Source of the DNA: Acidimicrobiales bacterium
GTDB taxonomy: Bacteria; Actinomycetota; Acidimicrobiia; Spongiisociales; ZC4RG35
Reading direction: 5' to 3'
DNA length: 33,992 nt
NCBI GenBank assembly: GCA_024103415.1
Contig: JAGFIR010000134.1
Coordinates: forward strand, 1 to 33,992
Shown one piece after another: positions 8,190 to 14,004 of the stretch. Every line of letters starts with the position of its first letter. Position 1 is the first letter of the stretch. The position numbers were made by a program, and so were the translations under genes. The notes under the pieces are model-generated. The model was not told where the DNA came from. It worked only from the letters and a program-made list of their open reading frames with translations, and did not search any database.

Positions 8190-8600
8190 ATGCCCGAGCT
8201 CGAACCGTTCTGCACCATCGAGGGCCAGATGAGCCCGCGCATGGTCGGCCGCACCCCGGTCGGTGTGCGCATCGACTTCCCGTTCCAGGGCGTCGCGACC
8301 GGTCCCCATTGGGAGGGTGAGCGGCCCGTGAGCGGGGTCGACTACGCCACGGTCCGTGCCGACGGGAACATGGATCTCGACATCCACGGCGTCATCGGCG
8401 AGAAGCGCGACTCCGTGGGCTACACGGCGACCGGGGTGTCCGTGGTGCTCGAGGACCAGTCGGCCGAGATCAACGAGTTGCTCAAGTTCCACACCGGCAG
8501 CGAGGACCTGGCCTGGCTCAACGACAGGATCGGCGTGGCCATCGGCCGCGGGGCCGAAGGCAAGATCACCCTCGAGGTCTATCTGGTCAAACGGGCCTGA
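8190..8600 (+). CDS. DUF3237 family protein
   Basis: Compact 136-aa protein with the DUF3237 pattern: PRMVGRTPVGVRIDFP near 16-31, a GVDYATVRADG segment, then repeated beta-strand-like stretches ending EVYLVKRA. Members are predicted beta-barrels; the family's activity is not established. ATG 8190 has a good ribosome site (GAGGAGGA at about 8174) inside the end of the phosphoribosyltransferase. As last gene of the kinase-phosphoribosyltransferase operon it may bind or process the same small molecule, which is inference. It is followed by a palindrome and a hairpin terminator. Confidence 0.82.
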   Translation: MPELEPFCTIEGQMSPRMVGRTPVGVRIDFPFQGVATGPHWEGERPVSGVDYATVRADGNMDLDIHGVIGEKRDSVGYTATGVSVVLEDQSAEINELLKFHTGSEDLAWLNDRIGVAIGRGAEGKITLEVYLVKRA

Positions 8601-8608
8601 CGGCCCGC

Positions 8609-8641
8609 AGTACTTGGTACCAAGTACTCAGTACTCAGTAC
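8609..8641. repeat. 20-bp perfect palindrome with tandem AGTACTC heptamers
   Basis: Bases 8609-8628 form a perfect 20-bp palindrome with arms AGTACTTGGT. Its right end starts a direct repeat of AGTACTC at 8623-8629 and 8630-8636, with a partial third copy AGTAC at 8637-8641. The block is AT-richer than its surroundings and sits between the DUF3237 stop and the terminator hairpin, outside any gene. Confidence 0.85.
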
Positions 8642-8642
8642 G

Positions 8643-8671
8643 AGGGCGGTGTAGCGGACCTACACCGCCCT
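8643..8671. terminator. Bidirectional hairpin terminator
   Basis: Perfect 12-bp stem AGGGCGGTGTAG / CTACACCGCCCT with a 5-base loop. It lies after the DUF3237 gene and contains the last codons of the convergent crotonase gene. A short T-rich stretch (GTAGTTTG) follows on the plus strand. It can serve both converging genes. Confidence 0.6.
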
Positions 8672-9436
8672 GTAGTTTGGCTTGCGCTTCTCCACGAACG
8701 CCCGGACCCCCTCCATGTGGGCGGGGGCGCGTCCGAGGCGGTCCTGTTGCTCCCGTTCCGCGGCGAGGGCACGGGAGAACGGGGTCACCACGGCCTCTCT
8801 GATGAGCCGCCGCGTGGTGACGAGGGCATCCGGGGCGAGGTCGGCCAGTGCGCCGGCAACGGCCATCGCCCGATCGCGCAAAACGTCATCGGGCACGACC
8901 TCGGCACACAGACCCCAGGCCACTGCCTCGCGGGCATCGAGACGGCGGTTGGTCATCGTCATCTCGAGGGCGCGGCCGACACCGATGGTGGCGGCCAGCC
9001 CCCAGGTCGATCCCGAGTCCGGAACCAGGCCTATGCCGGTGAACGCCGACACGAAGGTCGCGGCCTCGGCGGCGATGCGGATGTCGCAGGCGAGCGCCAG
9101 GCCCAGGCCCGCACCGGCCGCCACGCCGTTTATGGCGGCGACCGTCGGGACCGGGGCGTCGACCAGGGCGGCCACGACCGGATGGAAGATGCGGTCCAGG
9201 ATGTCGCCGAGCTTGGGGCCGCGGGCCTCGTAGTCGGCGATCAACTCCGTGAGGTCCGCACCCGCGCAGAATGCCTTGCCGGAACCCGTGAGCACCAGGG
9301 CACGCGCCTCGTCGGCCGCGCGGGCCACGGCGTCGACCACCCCGCTGGACAGGGTGGTCTCGATGGCGTTGAAGCGGTCGGCACGCGCCAGCGTGACCAC
9401 CGCGACGTCACCGACGAGCGTGTACTCGACGCTCAT
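8660..9436 (-). CDS. Enoyl-CoA hydratase/isomerase family (crotonase, PaaG-like)
   Basis: Crotonase-fold acyl-CoA enzyme, 258 aa, full family length. The oxyanion hole comes from KAFCAGADL (54-62) and NGVAAGAGLGLALACD (103-118). At the position where hydratases carry a catalytic Glu the sequence reads GLVPDSGSTW (136-145), with Asp140, as in PaaG-type isomerases acting on ring-epoxide or unsaturated acyl-CoA. Whether this enzyme hydrates, isomerises or does either in fatty-acid or aromatic catabolism cannot be told; no other phenylacetate genes are present. ATG 9436 is the natural start. It is monocistronic on the minus strand and ends within the shared terminator. Confidence 0.9.
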   Translation of the reverse strand: MSVEYTLVGDVAVVTLARADRFNAIETTLSSGVVDAVARAADEARALVLTGSGKAFCAGADLTELIADYEARGPKLGDILDRIFHPVVAALVDAPVPTVAAINGVAAGAGLGLALACDIRIAAEAATFVSAFTGIGLVPDSGSTWGLAATIGVGRALEMTMTNRRLDAREAVAWGLCAEVVPDDVLRDRAMAVAGALADLAPDALVTTRRLIREAVVTPFSRALAAEREQQDRLGRAPAHMEGVRAFVEKRKPNYRAV

Positions 9437-9548
9437 GGAACGCGAATCGAATATCGAGCAATGACCATGGGATTTCCTCGCTTTCCCCTATCGTTGCCGG
9501 GCAATTGTCGCATCATCGCGGCGTAGACATCGACCCGAAGGAGGGGCC

Positions 9549-9842
9549 GTGAACAAGACCGAAATGGCGGAGAAGCTCGCCAAGAAGGCGGACATCTCCA
9601 AGGCCAAGGCTGCCGAGATCATCGACATCATCTTCTCGACCAAGGATGGCGAGGGGATCATCGCTGTCGAACTCGACGCCGGCCGCAAGGTCAACATCAG
9701 CGGCTTCGGGAGCTTCAGCACCAAGTCGCGTTCCGCCCGTACCGGCCGCAACCCGGCCACCGGCGAGACCATCCAGATCCCTGCCCGCAAGTACGCCGCC
9801 TTCACCCCCGCCAAGGGCCTGAAGGACCGCGTGGTCAAGTAG
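9549..9842 (+). CDS. hup: HU-family nucleoid protein
   Basis: Histone-like DNA-bending protein, 97 aa, dimeric in the family. It starts MNKTEMAEKLAKKADISK, has GFGSF and the DNA-binding arm ARTGRNPATGE, and ends TPAKGLKDRVVK. About six extra residues relative to E. coli HU follow helix 2 (around FSTKDGEGIIAVELDAG), as in several HU subfamilies. The Lys/Ala-rich tail of mycobacterial and streptomycete HU is absent. GTG 9549 has the strongest ribosome site of the window (AAGGAGG, 9538-9544), fitting high expression. Two TAG stops in a row and a strong terminator follow. Confidence 0.96.
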   Translation: MNKTEMAEKLAKKADISKAKAAEIIDIIFSTKDGEGIIAVELDAGRKVNISGFGSFSTKSRSARTGRNPATGETIQIPARKYAAFTPAKGLKDRVVK

Positions 9843-9866
9843 TAGCCAGGGACACATCGCATGTTG

Positions 9867-9900
9867 GTGAGGGGCCTTTGAGGCCCCTCACTGCTTTTCT
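9867..9900 (+). terminator. Rho-independent terminator after hup
   Basis: Perfect 11-bp stem GTGAGGGGCCT (9867-9877) / AGGCCCCTCAC (9881-9891), 3-base loop, then TGCTTTTCT. It is the clearest intrinsic terminator in the window. Confidence 0.9.
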
Positions 9901-9916
9901 ACGACGGGCCCGTCGC

Positions 9917-9922
9917 TAGCTT
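9917..9922 (+). promoter_or_regulatory. Putative -10 (TAGCTT) of the glycerophosphodiesterase operon
   Basis: TANNNT hexamer ending 7 bases before ATG 9930, just downstream of the hup terminator and with no ribosome site in between. Confidence 0.5.
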
Positions 9923-9929
9923 TTCACCC

Positions 9930-10691
9930 ATGGCCATCTCTCCGGCAGTCGTCGCCCATCGGGGCAGCAGGTACCTCTGGCCGGAGAACACCATGGTGGC
10001 CTTCGAGGGCGCCGTCGCCACGGGGGTGACCCACATCGAGACCGATCTCCGGGTGACCGCCGACGGCGTCGTGGTCTGTCACCACGACCGCACCGTCGAC
10101 CGCACGACCGATGGCTCCGGCCCGGTGGACGCCATGACCTTCGACGAGTTGGACCGACTCGACGCCGGATATCGCCACCGCGGCGACGAAGGCTTCCCCC
10201 ATCGAGGCTCGGGGGTGAGGGTCCCGGCACTCGAAGAGCTCCTCACGTCGTTCCCCGACCTCCAATTGGTCCTCGAGGTCAAGGACGGATCCGTCGTCCC
10301 GGGTCTGCTGCAGCTGTTCGAGACGCACGACCTCTACGACCGGGCGGTCGTGGGATCGTTCCGGGAGCGCTGGCTGGACGAGATCCGCAGGGCCTCTTCC
10401 GGTCGTGTCCGCACCTCGACCGGGACCAGGGGAACGAGGGATTGGATCGTGGCGGCCCGGGCGGGAACCCGTCCCCGCACGAGGGCTGCGGCGCTGCATG
10501 TGCCGGTCCGCTTCCGCGGGATCCCGGTGGTGGACCGAAGGCTGATCGAGACCGCTCGCCGGCAAGCCGTCCCCGTGTACGTGTGGACCGTCAACGATCC
10601 CCGGGAGATGCAGAGACTCGCCGACCTCGGAGTGGACGGGCTCATCACCGATCGGCCCGATCTCGCCCGCCGGATGGAGCCCGCCCCATGA
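9930..10691 (+). CDS. Glycerophosphodiester phosphodiesterase
   Basis: GDPD-family TIM-barrel enzyme, 253 aa, hydrolysing glycerophosphodiesters to glycerol 3-phosphate and an alcohol. Catalytic and metal motifs are intact: AHRG (9-12), PEN (18-20), HIETDLR (35-41) and CHHDRT (50-55), with LVLEVKDG further on and a C-terminal VYVWTVND and DGLITDRPD typical of the family. No signal peptide, so it is probably cytoplasmic (UgpQ-like). It is the first gene of an operon: its stop overlaps the next start by 4 bases (ATGA). A TAGCTT -10 directly ahead suggests leaderless translation. Confidence 0.93.
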   Translation: MAISPAVVAHRGSRYLWPENTMVAFEGAVATGVTHIETDLRVTADGVVVCHHDRTVDRTTDGSGPVDAMTFDELDRLDAGYRHRGDEGFPHRGSGVRVPALEELLTSFPDLQLVLEVKDGSVVPGLLQLFETHDLYDRAVVGSFRERWLDEIRRASSGRVRTSTGTRGTRDWIVAARAGTRPRTRAAALHVPVRFRGIPVVDRRLIETARRQAVPVYVWTVNDPREMQRLADLGVDGLITDRPDLARRMEPAP

Positions 10692-11185
10692 AGCTGATCA
10701 CCCTGGCCGTGCTGGCGGCCGTGAACCTCGGAGGCTCGTTCGGGGAGGCCGGCGCCTCGACGGTCAGCATCGAGCCGGAGACCTTCATCGTCGACATCTA
10801 CGTGGATGTCGCCGTGTCCGCCCAGTCCGTGGTGGCTCATCTGTCGACCGGTCAGGAGGACAGCCGGATCGTCTCGTTGATCCACCGCGGGGGGACCCGA
10901 TACGGCATCCGCACCGAGCTGCCGCGCAAGAACTACATGGTGGTGTTCGAGATCGTCGGCGAGAACGGCCACCTCTCCGAGCCGCTGACCCTCACCGCTC
11001 TCGGAGCACAACTCGACGTGTCGGACACCACCACCATTCCGGATGACCCCGGGGAGGAGCCGCGGGAGTCGACACGCTGGGGCTGGCTCGCCCTGGCCCT
11101 CGGCGCGGCCTCCCTCTCGGCTCTCGCCTTCTGGGTCCTCGGCGAGAGAGACGGCGAGGCGACGGACCCCGCAGAGGAAGAGTGA
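10688..11185 (+). CDS. Exported membrane-anchored hypothetical protein
   Basis: 165 aa, no family recognised. It has an N-terminal signal peptide (hydrophobic TLAVLAAVNLGG, likely cut after GEAGAS near residue 24) and an extracellular beta-rich domain of about 100 residues (VSIEPETFIVDIYVD to EPLTLTALG). A Pro/Glu/Asp-rich spacer, one membrane helix (about 131-153) and an acidic cytoplasmic tail follow: a type I anchored layout. The ATG overlaps the phosphodiesterase stop, and its own stop overlaps the GNAT start, so all three are co-translated. A role at the cell envelope is inference from topology. Confidence 0.82.
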   Translation: MKLITLAVLAAVNLGGSFGEAGASTVSIEPETFIVDIYVDVAVSAQSVVAHLSTGQEDSRIVSLIHRGGTRYGIRTELPRKNYMVVFEIVGENGHLSEPLTLTALGAQLDVSDTTTIPDDPGEEPRESTRWGWLALALGAASLSALAFWVLGERDGEATDPAEEE

Positions 11186-11679
11186 GCATCCGGCCGGCCC
11201 GACCGGAGGACGCCCAGACACTGGGCCCGCTCCACGTGCGGTGCTGGCAGGAGGCGTACGCCCACATCCTCCCCGAGCCGTTCCTGCAGCGTCTCGACCC
11301 GGCCGTGAGGACCGACCGCTTCCGCGAGCTGATCGCGGACCCGGAGGTGACCCTGATCGTCGCGGAGGACGACGACGGTATCGCCGGCTTCTGCAGCTTC
11401 GGTCACGCCCGGGATGTCGCAGACCGGGGCGAGGTCTACGCCATCTACCTCCGGTCCTCCGCCTGGGGCCGCGGATTGGGCTCCGGATTGCTGTTGGAAG
11501 CCCAGGACCGGCTGTCGGAGACGTTCGACGAGGCCATGCTCTGGGTCCTCTCGGACAACACCCATGCACGCGGGTTCTATGAGCGTCATGGGTGGTCTCC
11601 GAATGGCGAGAAGCAGTATCTCGACATCGCGGGTCTCTCGGTGGAGGAGCTTCGCTATGACCGAAAGCTCAGGGGATGA
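11182..11679 (+). CDS. GNAT-family N-acetyltransferase
   Basis: 165-aa acetyltransferase. Motif A for acetyl-CoA reads RSSAWGRGLGSGLL (Q/RxxGxG/A form) near residues 91-104, preceded by the strand EVYAIYL, and the C-terminal part has DNTHARGFYERHGW, which closes the acetyl-CoA site. The N-terminus IRPARPEDAQTLGPLHVRCWQ is typical of the group. The acceptor substrate is unknown. GTG start from the 4-base overlap with the upstream gene. The last 11 bases overlap the end of the convergent IspD-family gene. Confidence 0.92.
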   Translation: MSIRPARPEDAQTLGPLHVRCWQEAYAHILPEPFLQRLDPAVRTDRFRELIADPEVTLIVAEDDDGIAGFCSFGHARDVADRGEVYAIYLRSSAWGRGLGSGLLLEAQDRLSETFDEAMLWVLSDNTHARGFYERHGWSPNGEKQYLDIAGLSVEELRYDRKLRG

Positions 11680-12280
11680 CCCGGGCGAGATCGTCCCGGT
11701 AGGTCACCTTCAGGTTGCGCGGGTCGCCCGGAACGGCAGCGATGCGGACCGCACCGTGTCTTCGCACCACCTCGGCCGTGTCATGGGCTGGAGGAGAGGC
11801 GAACTCCCGGTACGCCTCGATCAGCACGTCTGCCCGGAACACCTGGGGGGTCTGCGCGCTCATCACGCCATCCACATGGGCGGCGGTCTCCCGGGCGACG
11901 ACCGGCCCGGGGAGCGGGAGCACGGGGACCGCGCCGCCGTGCTCGCGTGCCGCTGCATAGAGCCTCTCCACCAGGCCGGGGAACACGTTGGGCCGGGCTC
12001 CGTCGTGGATGCCGATCAGCTCGTGGCGATCGCCGAGGGCGTCGAGCCCGGCGATCTCGCTGTCGGTGCGGGTCGCTCCACCCGTGGTCGTTCTCACCCC
12101 GAGCGAGGAGAGCTCCTCCTGCTGGTCCGCCCGGCAGACCAGCACCAGCTCGTCGACGAGGGGGAGGAGCCTGGTCACGGTCAGCTCCACGAGGAGCCGG
12201 CCCCCGAGCGGGGTCATCAGCTTGTCGCCCTCGAAACGGGTGCCGGAACCGGCGGCGACCACGACCATGGCTCGGGACAC
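11669..12280 (-). CDS. ispD: IspD-family cytidylyltransferase (divergent)
   Basis: IspD makes CDP-methylerythritol from MEP and CTP in isoprenoid synthesis. Seen here: the CTP loop VVAAGSGTRF (7-16) with Arg15 and Lys20, GGATRTDSEIAGL (68-79), HDGARP (92-97), AQTPQVFR (142-149) and NLKVTYRDDL (189-198) with Lys191. Two segments differ from typical IspD: the DTIK-like substrate loop is replaced by PLPGPVV, and the Arg preceding the QTPQ motif is missing (VDGVMSAQTPQ). The 203 aa are about 25 short of the usual length. It may be a rapidly evolved IspD or a paralogue for another sugar or polyol phosphate. No ispF neighbour. GTG 12280 follows a TAGCCT -10 by 6 bases; ATG 12268 is the alternative. 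Confidence 0.75.
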   Translation of the reverse strand: MSRAMVVVAAGSGTRFEGDKLMTPLGGRLLVELTVTRLLPLVDELVLVCRADQQEELSSLGVRTTTGGATRTDSEIAGLDALGDRHELIGIHDGARPNVFPGLVERLYAAAREHGGAVPVLPLPGPVVARETAAHVDGVMSAQTPQVFRADVLIEAYREFASPPAHDTAEVVRRHGAVRIAAVPGDPRNLKVTYRDDLARVIP

Positions 12281-12286
12281 GGCGAG

Positions 12287-12296
12287 AGGCTACCTT
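12287..12296. promoter_or_regulatory. Overlapping divergent -10 elements sharing one TA step
   Basis: Plus strand: TACCTT at 12291-12296 ends 6 bases before GTG 12303. Minus strand: TAGCCT at 12292-12287 ends 6 bases before GTG 12280. The TA at 12291-12292 is used by both hexamers. Both predicted transcripts start on the first base of the start codon, so two leaderless divergent genes fit in a 22-base gap. Confidence 0.6.
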
Positions 12297-12302
12297 GCGC
12301 CC

Positions 12303-12617
12303 GTGATCCATCCCTCCCGCCTGCTCGACGCCGGCACCGATCGGATCTGCTTCGACACGAGGGGCGACCGCGTGGTCGACGATCTCCCACCCGGCCCTGC
12401 GGTTATGTCGGTTGTGGCGGTCACGGACGCACTCAAAGTGGTCAGCGAGGGGTTCGTCGTCGACTCCGTGGACCGGGAGAGCGTGGCCCGGGTGACCGCG
12501 TTCGCCGTGGAGCGCACGGTTCTCGAGCGAATCGGTGACGGCGCGCTCTCCCCGGAAGAGCTGATCGAGGCCGTTCGGGCGCAGGGTGTCGACTGGGTGA
12601 TCGTCGATCGGGTCTAG
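12303..12617 (+). CDS. Small hypothetical protein
   Basis: 104 aa, no family recognised. Codon third positions are strongly G/C, as in real genes here. The sequence suggests a small alpha/beta domain: a strand-like IHPSRLLDAG start, then GPAVMSVVAVTDALKVV, a Val-rich segment and a helical C-terminus with LSPEELIEAVRAQGVDWVIVD. Acidic, no membrane segment, no cysteine cluster. GTG 12303 is supported by a TACCTT -10 six bases ahead and by the absence of a ribosome site. It is divergent from the IspD-family gene and shares its CTAG stop with the convergent HAD phosphatase. Confidence 0.65.
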   Translation: MIHPSRLLDAGTDRICFDTRGDRVVDDLPPGPAVMSVVAVTDALKVVSEGFVVDSVDRESVARVTAFAVERTVLERIGDGALSPEELIEAVRAQGVDWVIVDRV

Positions 12618-13390
12618 CTCTTGCGACCCTTGAGGGCCCAATAGGCGAGGATCGCCGCCACACCCGTCGCAACCGCGGCACCGGCGGGCACTGCCGCCCC
12701 GGAGAGGCGGTCGCGCATCGTGACCGCCGACTCGAACCGCCTCACCTCCCAGCCGCGCTCTTCGGCGATCGCGGCCAGCGCCGAGTCGGGGTTGACCACC
12801 ACCGGATGCCCGACGGCCTCGAGCATCGGAAGGTCGGTCGCCGAGTCGGAGTACGCATAGCTCGCTTCGAGGTCGATTCCCTCCCGCTCGGCCAGCTCCA
12901 CCATCGCCTCCGCCTTGTGCGGGCCGTATGCGTAGAACTCGATGTTCCCTGTGTACCGGCCTTCCTCGTCGACCTCGGACCGGGTGGCGATCACCTCGTC
13001 GATGCCCAGGTACGAGCAGAGCGGTCGGACGATCTCCTCGGGGCTCGCGGAGACCACCACCACCCGATGCCCCTTCTTCCGGTGGTCGTCGACGAGAGCC
13101 AGTGCCTCCGAGTAGACGAGCGGGGTCACGACCTCGTCGACCGTCTCGGCCACCAGGTCCATGACCTCGTCGCGGCTCCAGCCCTGGACGAGGTTGGCGA
13201 GCTCCTCCTTGACGCGCTCCAGCTGGTCCTCGCCGGCCCCAAAGGCGCGGTAATAGGCCTGGGCGATGCCGGCCTTGGCCAGGGTGACACCGCCCAACAT
13301 CCCGGCCCGGAACATCGGGCGGGTGAAGGCGAGGGTCGACGAGCGGGCGATGATCGTCTTGTCGAGGTCGAAGAACGCTCCGACGGCCAT
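12614..13390 (-). CDS. HAD-IB family phosphatase with C-terminal membrane helix
   Basis: SerB-like haloacid dehalogenase hydrolase, 258 aa. Motif I is FFDLDKT (6-12; nucleophile Asp8, acid Asp10), motif II VVVSASP (111-117), Lys159 lies in GPHKAEAM, and motif IV is SDSATDLPML (181-190). A helical cap lies between motifs I and II. After the catalytic domain comes a hydrophobic helix (about 232-252) and the basic end LKGRKS, suggesting membrane attachment. The natural substrate of the group is not settled. In mycobacteria a HAD-IB gene stands next to the tad/ssd locus just as here, 62 bases away and divergent. ATG 13390 has a TAACTT -10 six bases ahead. Confidence 0.9.
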   Translation of the reverse strand: MAVGAFFDLDKTIIARSSTLAFTRPMFRAGMLGGVTLAKAGIAQAYYRAFGAGEDQLERVKEELANLVQGWSRDEVMDLVAETVDEVVTPLVYSEALALVDDHRKKGHRVVVVSASPEEIVRPLCSYLGIDEVIATRSEVDEEGRYTGNIEFYAYGPHKAEAMVELAEREGIDLEASYAYSDSATDLPMLEAVGHPVVVNPDSALAAIAEERGWEVRRFESAVTMRDRLSGAAVPAGAAVATGVAAILAYWALKGRKS

Positions 13391-13396
13391 GGGCGG

Positions 13397-13402
13397 AAGT
13401 TA
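13397..13402 (-). promoter_or_regulatory. Putative -10 (TAACTT) of the HAD-IB gene
   Basis: Minus-strand TANNNT hexamer ending exactly 6 bases before ATG 13390, with no ribosome site. Confidence 0.5.
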
Positions 13403-13440
13403 CCGGCGACGGGGGCCTTGTCGGCCGGTCGGCCCGGCCA

Positions 13441-13446
13441 TATGTT
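13441..13446 (+). promoter_or_regulatory. Putative -10 (TATGTT) of the tad operon
   Basis: TANNNT hexamer ending 6 bases before ATG 13453, the first gene of the pilus operon. It would give a leaderless mRNA. Confidence 0.5.
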
Positions 13447-13452
13447 CGGGAC

Positions 13453-14004
13453 ATGGGGAGGGAGAGGGGTCGTGTCCTGGCGGTCGCCGCCACCGATCCG
13501 GTGATGTCCGTCGTCGCGCCGGTGGCCCTGGCGGCTTCCGCCGGGACGGCTTTGGTCGTCGACATGGGCGAGACGCTGGGGCGGGCCGGGGCGCGCACCC
13601 TCGAGGACATCGCAGCCGACGGACCGACCCGGGCCGAGGCCGTCCCCGGGCGCAAGGGCGTGGCCGTCATCCGATCCGGCCGACTCCGCACCGAGGATGC
13701 GGTGGAGCTGGTGGGGAGGCTCGCACTGGCCTGGCCGGCGGTGGTCATCCGGACGGGCCCCGGCGTCTGGCCGGGGCCGATGGTGCCGATCGAGGCCCTC
13801 TTTCCCGGGCTGCTCTGTCCCCGCGTGTCGCATCCAGCGGTCTGGCAACGGGTGCGGGGTGGCCCTTCGGCCGCCCCGGGCCCGGGGCCGGTGCTTCCGC
13901 CGGCAGGGGCCGCCAACGTTCGTCGCATCCTCGCCGGCGGGATGCCGCTTCCCGGCCGCTGGCTGCGGTCCTGGCGAAGGGTCTGGGGGCTGCCGTGGGC
14001 GTGA
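13453..14004 (+). CDS. Degenerate Ssd/CpaE-like protein of the tad locus
   Basis: 183 aa at the place where actinobacterial tad loci encode Ssd/CpaE, a MinD-like ATPase that positions the pilus or septum machinery. The fold order can be followed: strand RVLAVAATD (7-15), strand TALVVDMGE (32-40) like the switch region, GVAVIRSGR (69-77) and AVVIRTG (95-101). The P-loop is not recognisable: where GGxGKT/S is expected the sequence reads TDPVMSVVAP. The C-terminal 60 residues are Pro/Gly/Arg-rich. Nucleotide hydrolysis is therefore unlikely, and it may act as a scaffold. The assignment rests mainly on position and a weak strand pattern. Its stop overlaps the TadA start (GTGA). Confidence 0.7.
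   Translation: MGRERGRVLAVAATDPVMSVVAPVALAASAGTALVVDMGETLGRAGARTLEDIAADGPTRAEAVPGRKGVAVIRSGRLRTEDAVELVGRLALAWPAVVIRTGPGVWPGPMVPIEALFPGLLCPRVSHPAVWQRVRGGPSAAPGPGPVLPPAGAANVRRILAGGMPLPGRWLRSWRRVWGLPWA

Noticed and set aside
9549-9842. HU extra residues as a new fusion or insertion
   Set aside because: The short insertion after helix 2 is a known kind of length variation in HU families.
13126-13928. Long minus-strand frames crossing the HAD/tad boundary
   Set aside because: They span an intergenic promoter region and real genes on both strands and show Arg/Pro-rich composition only.
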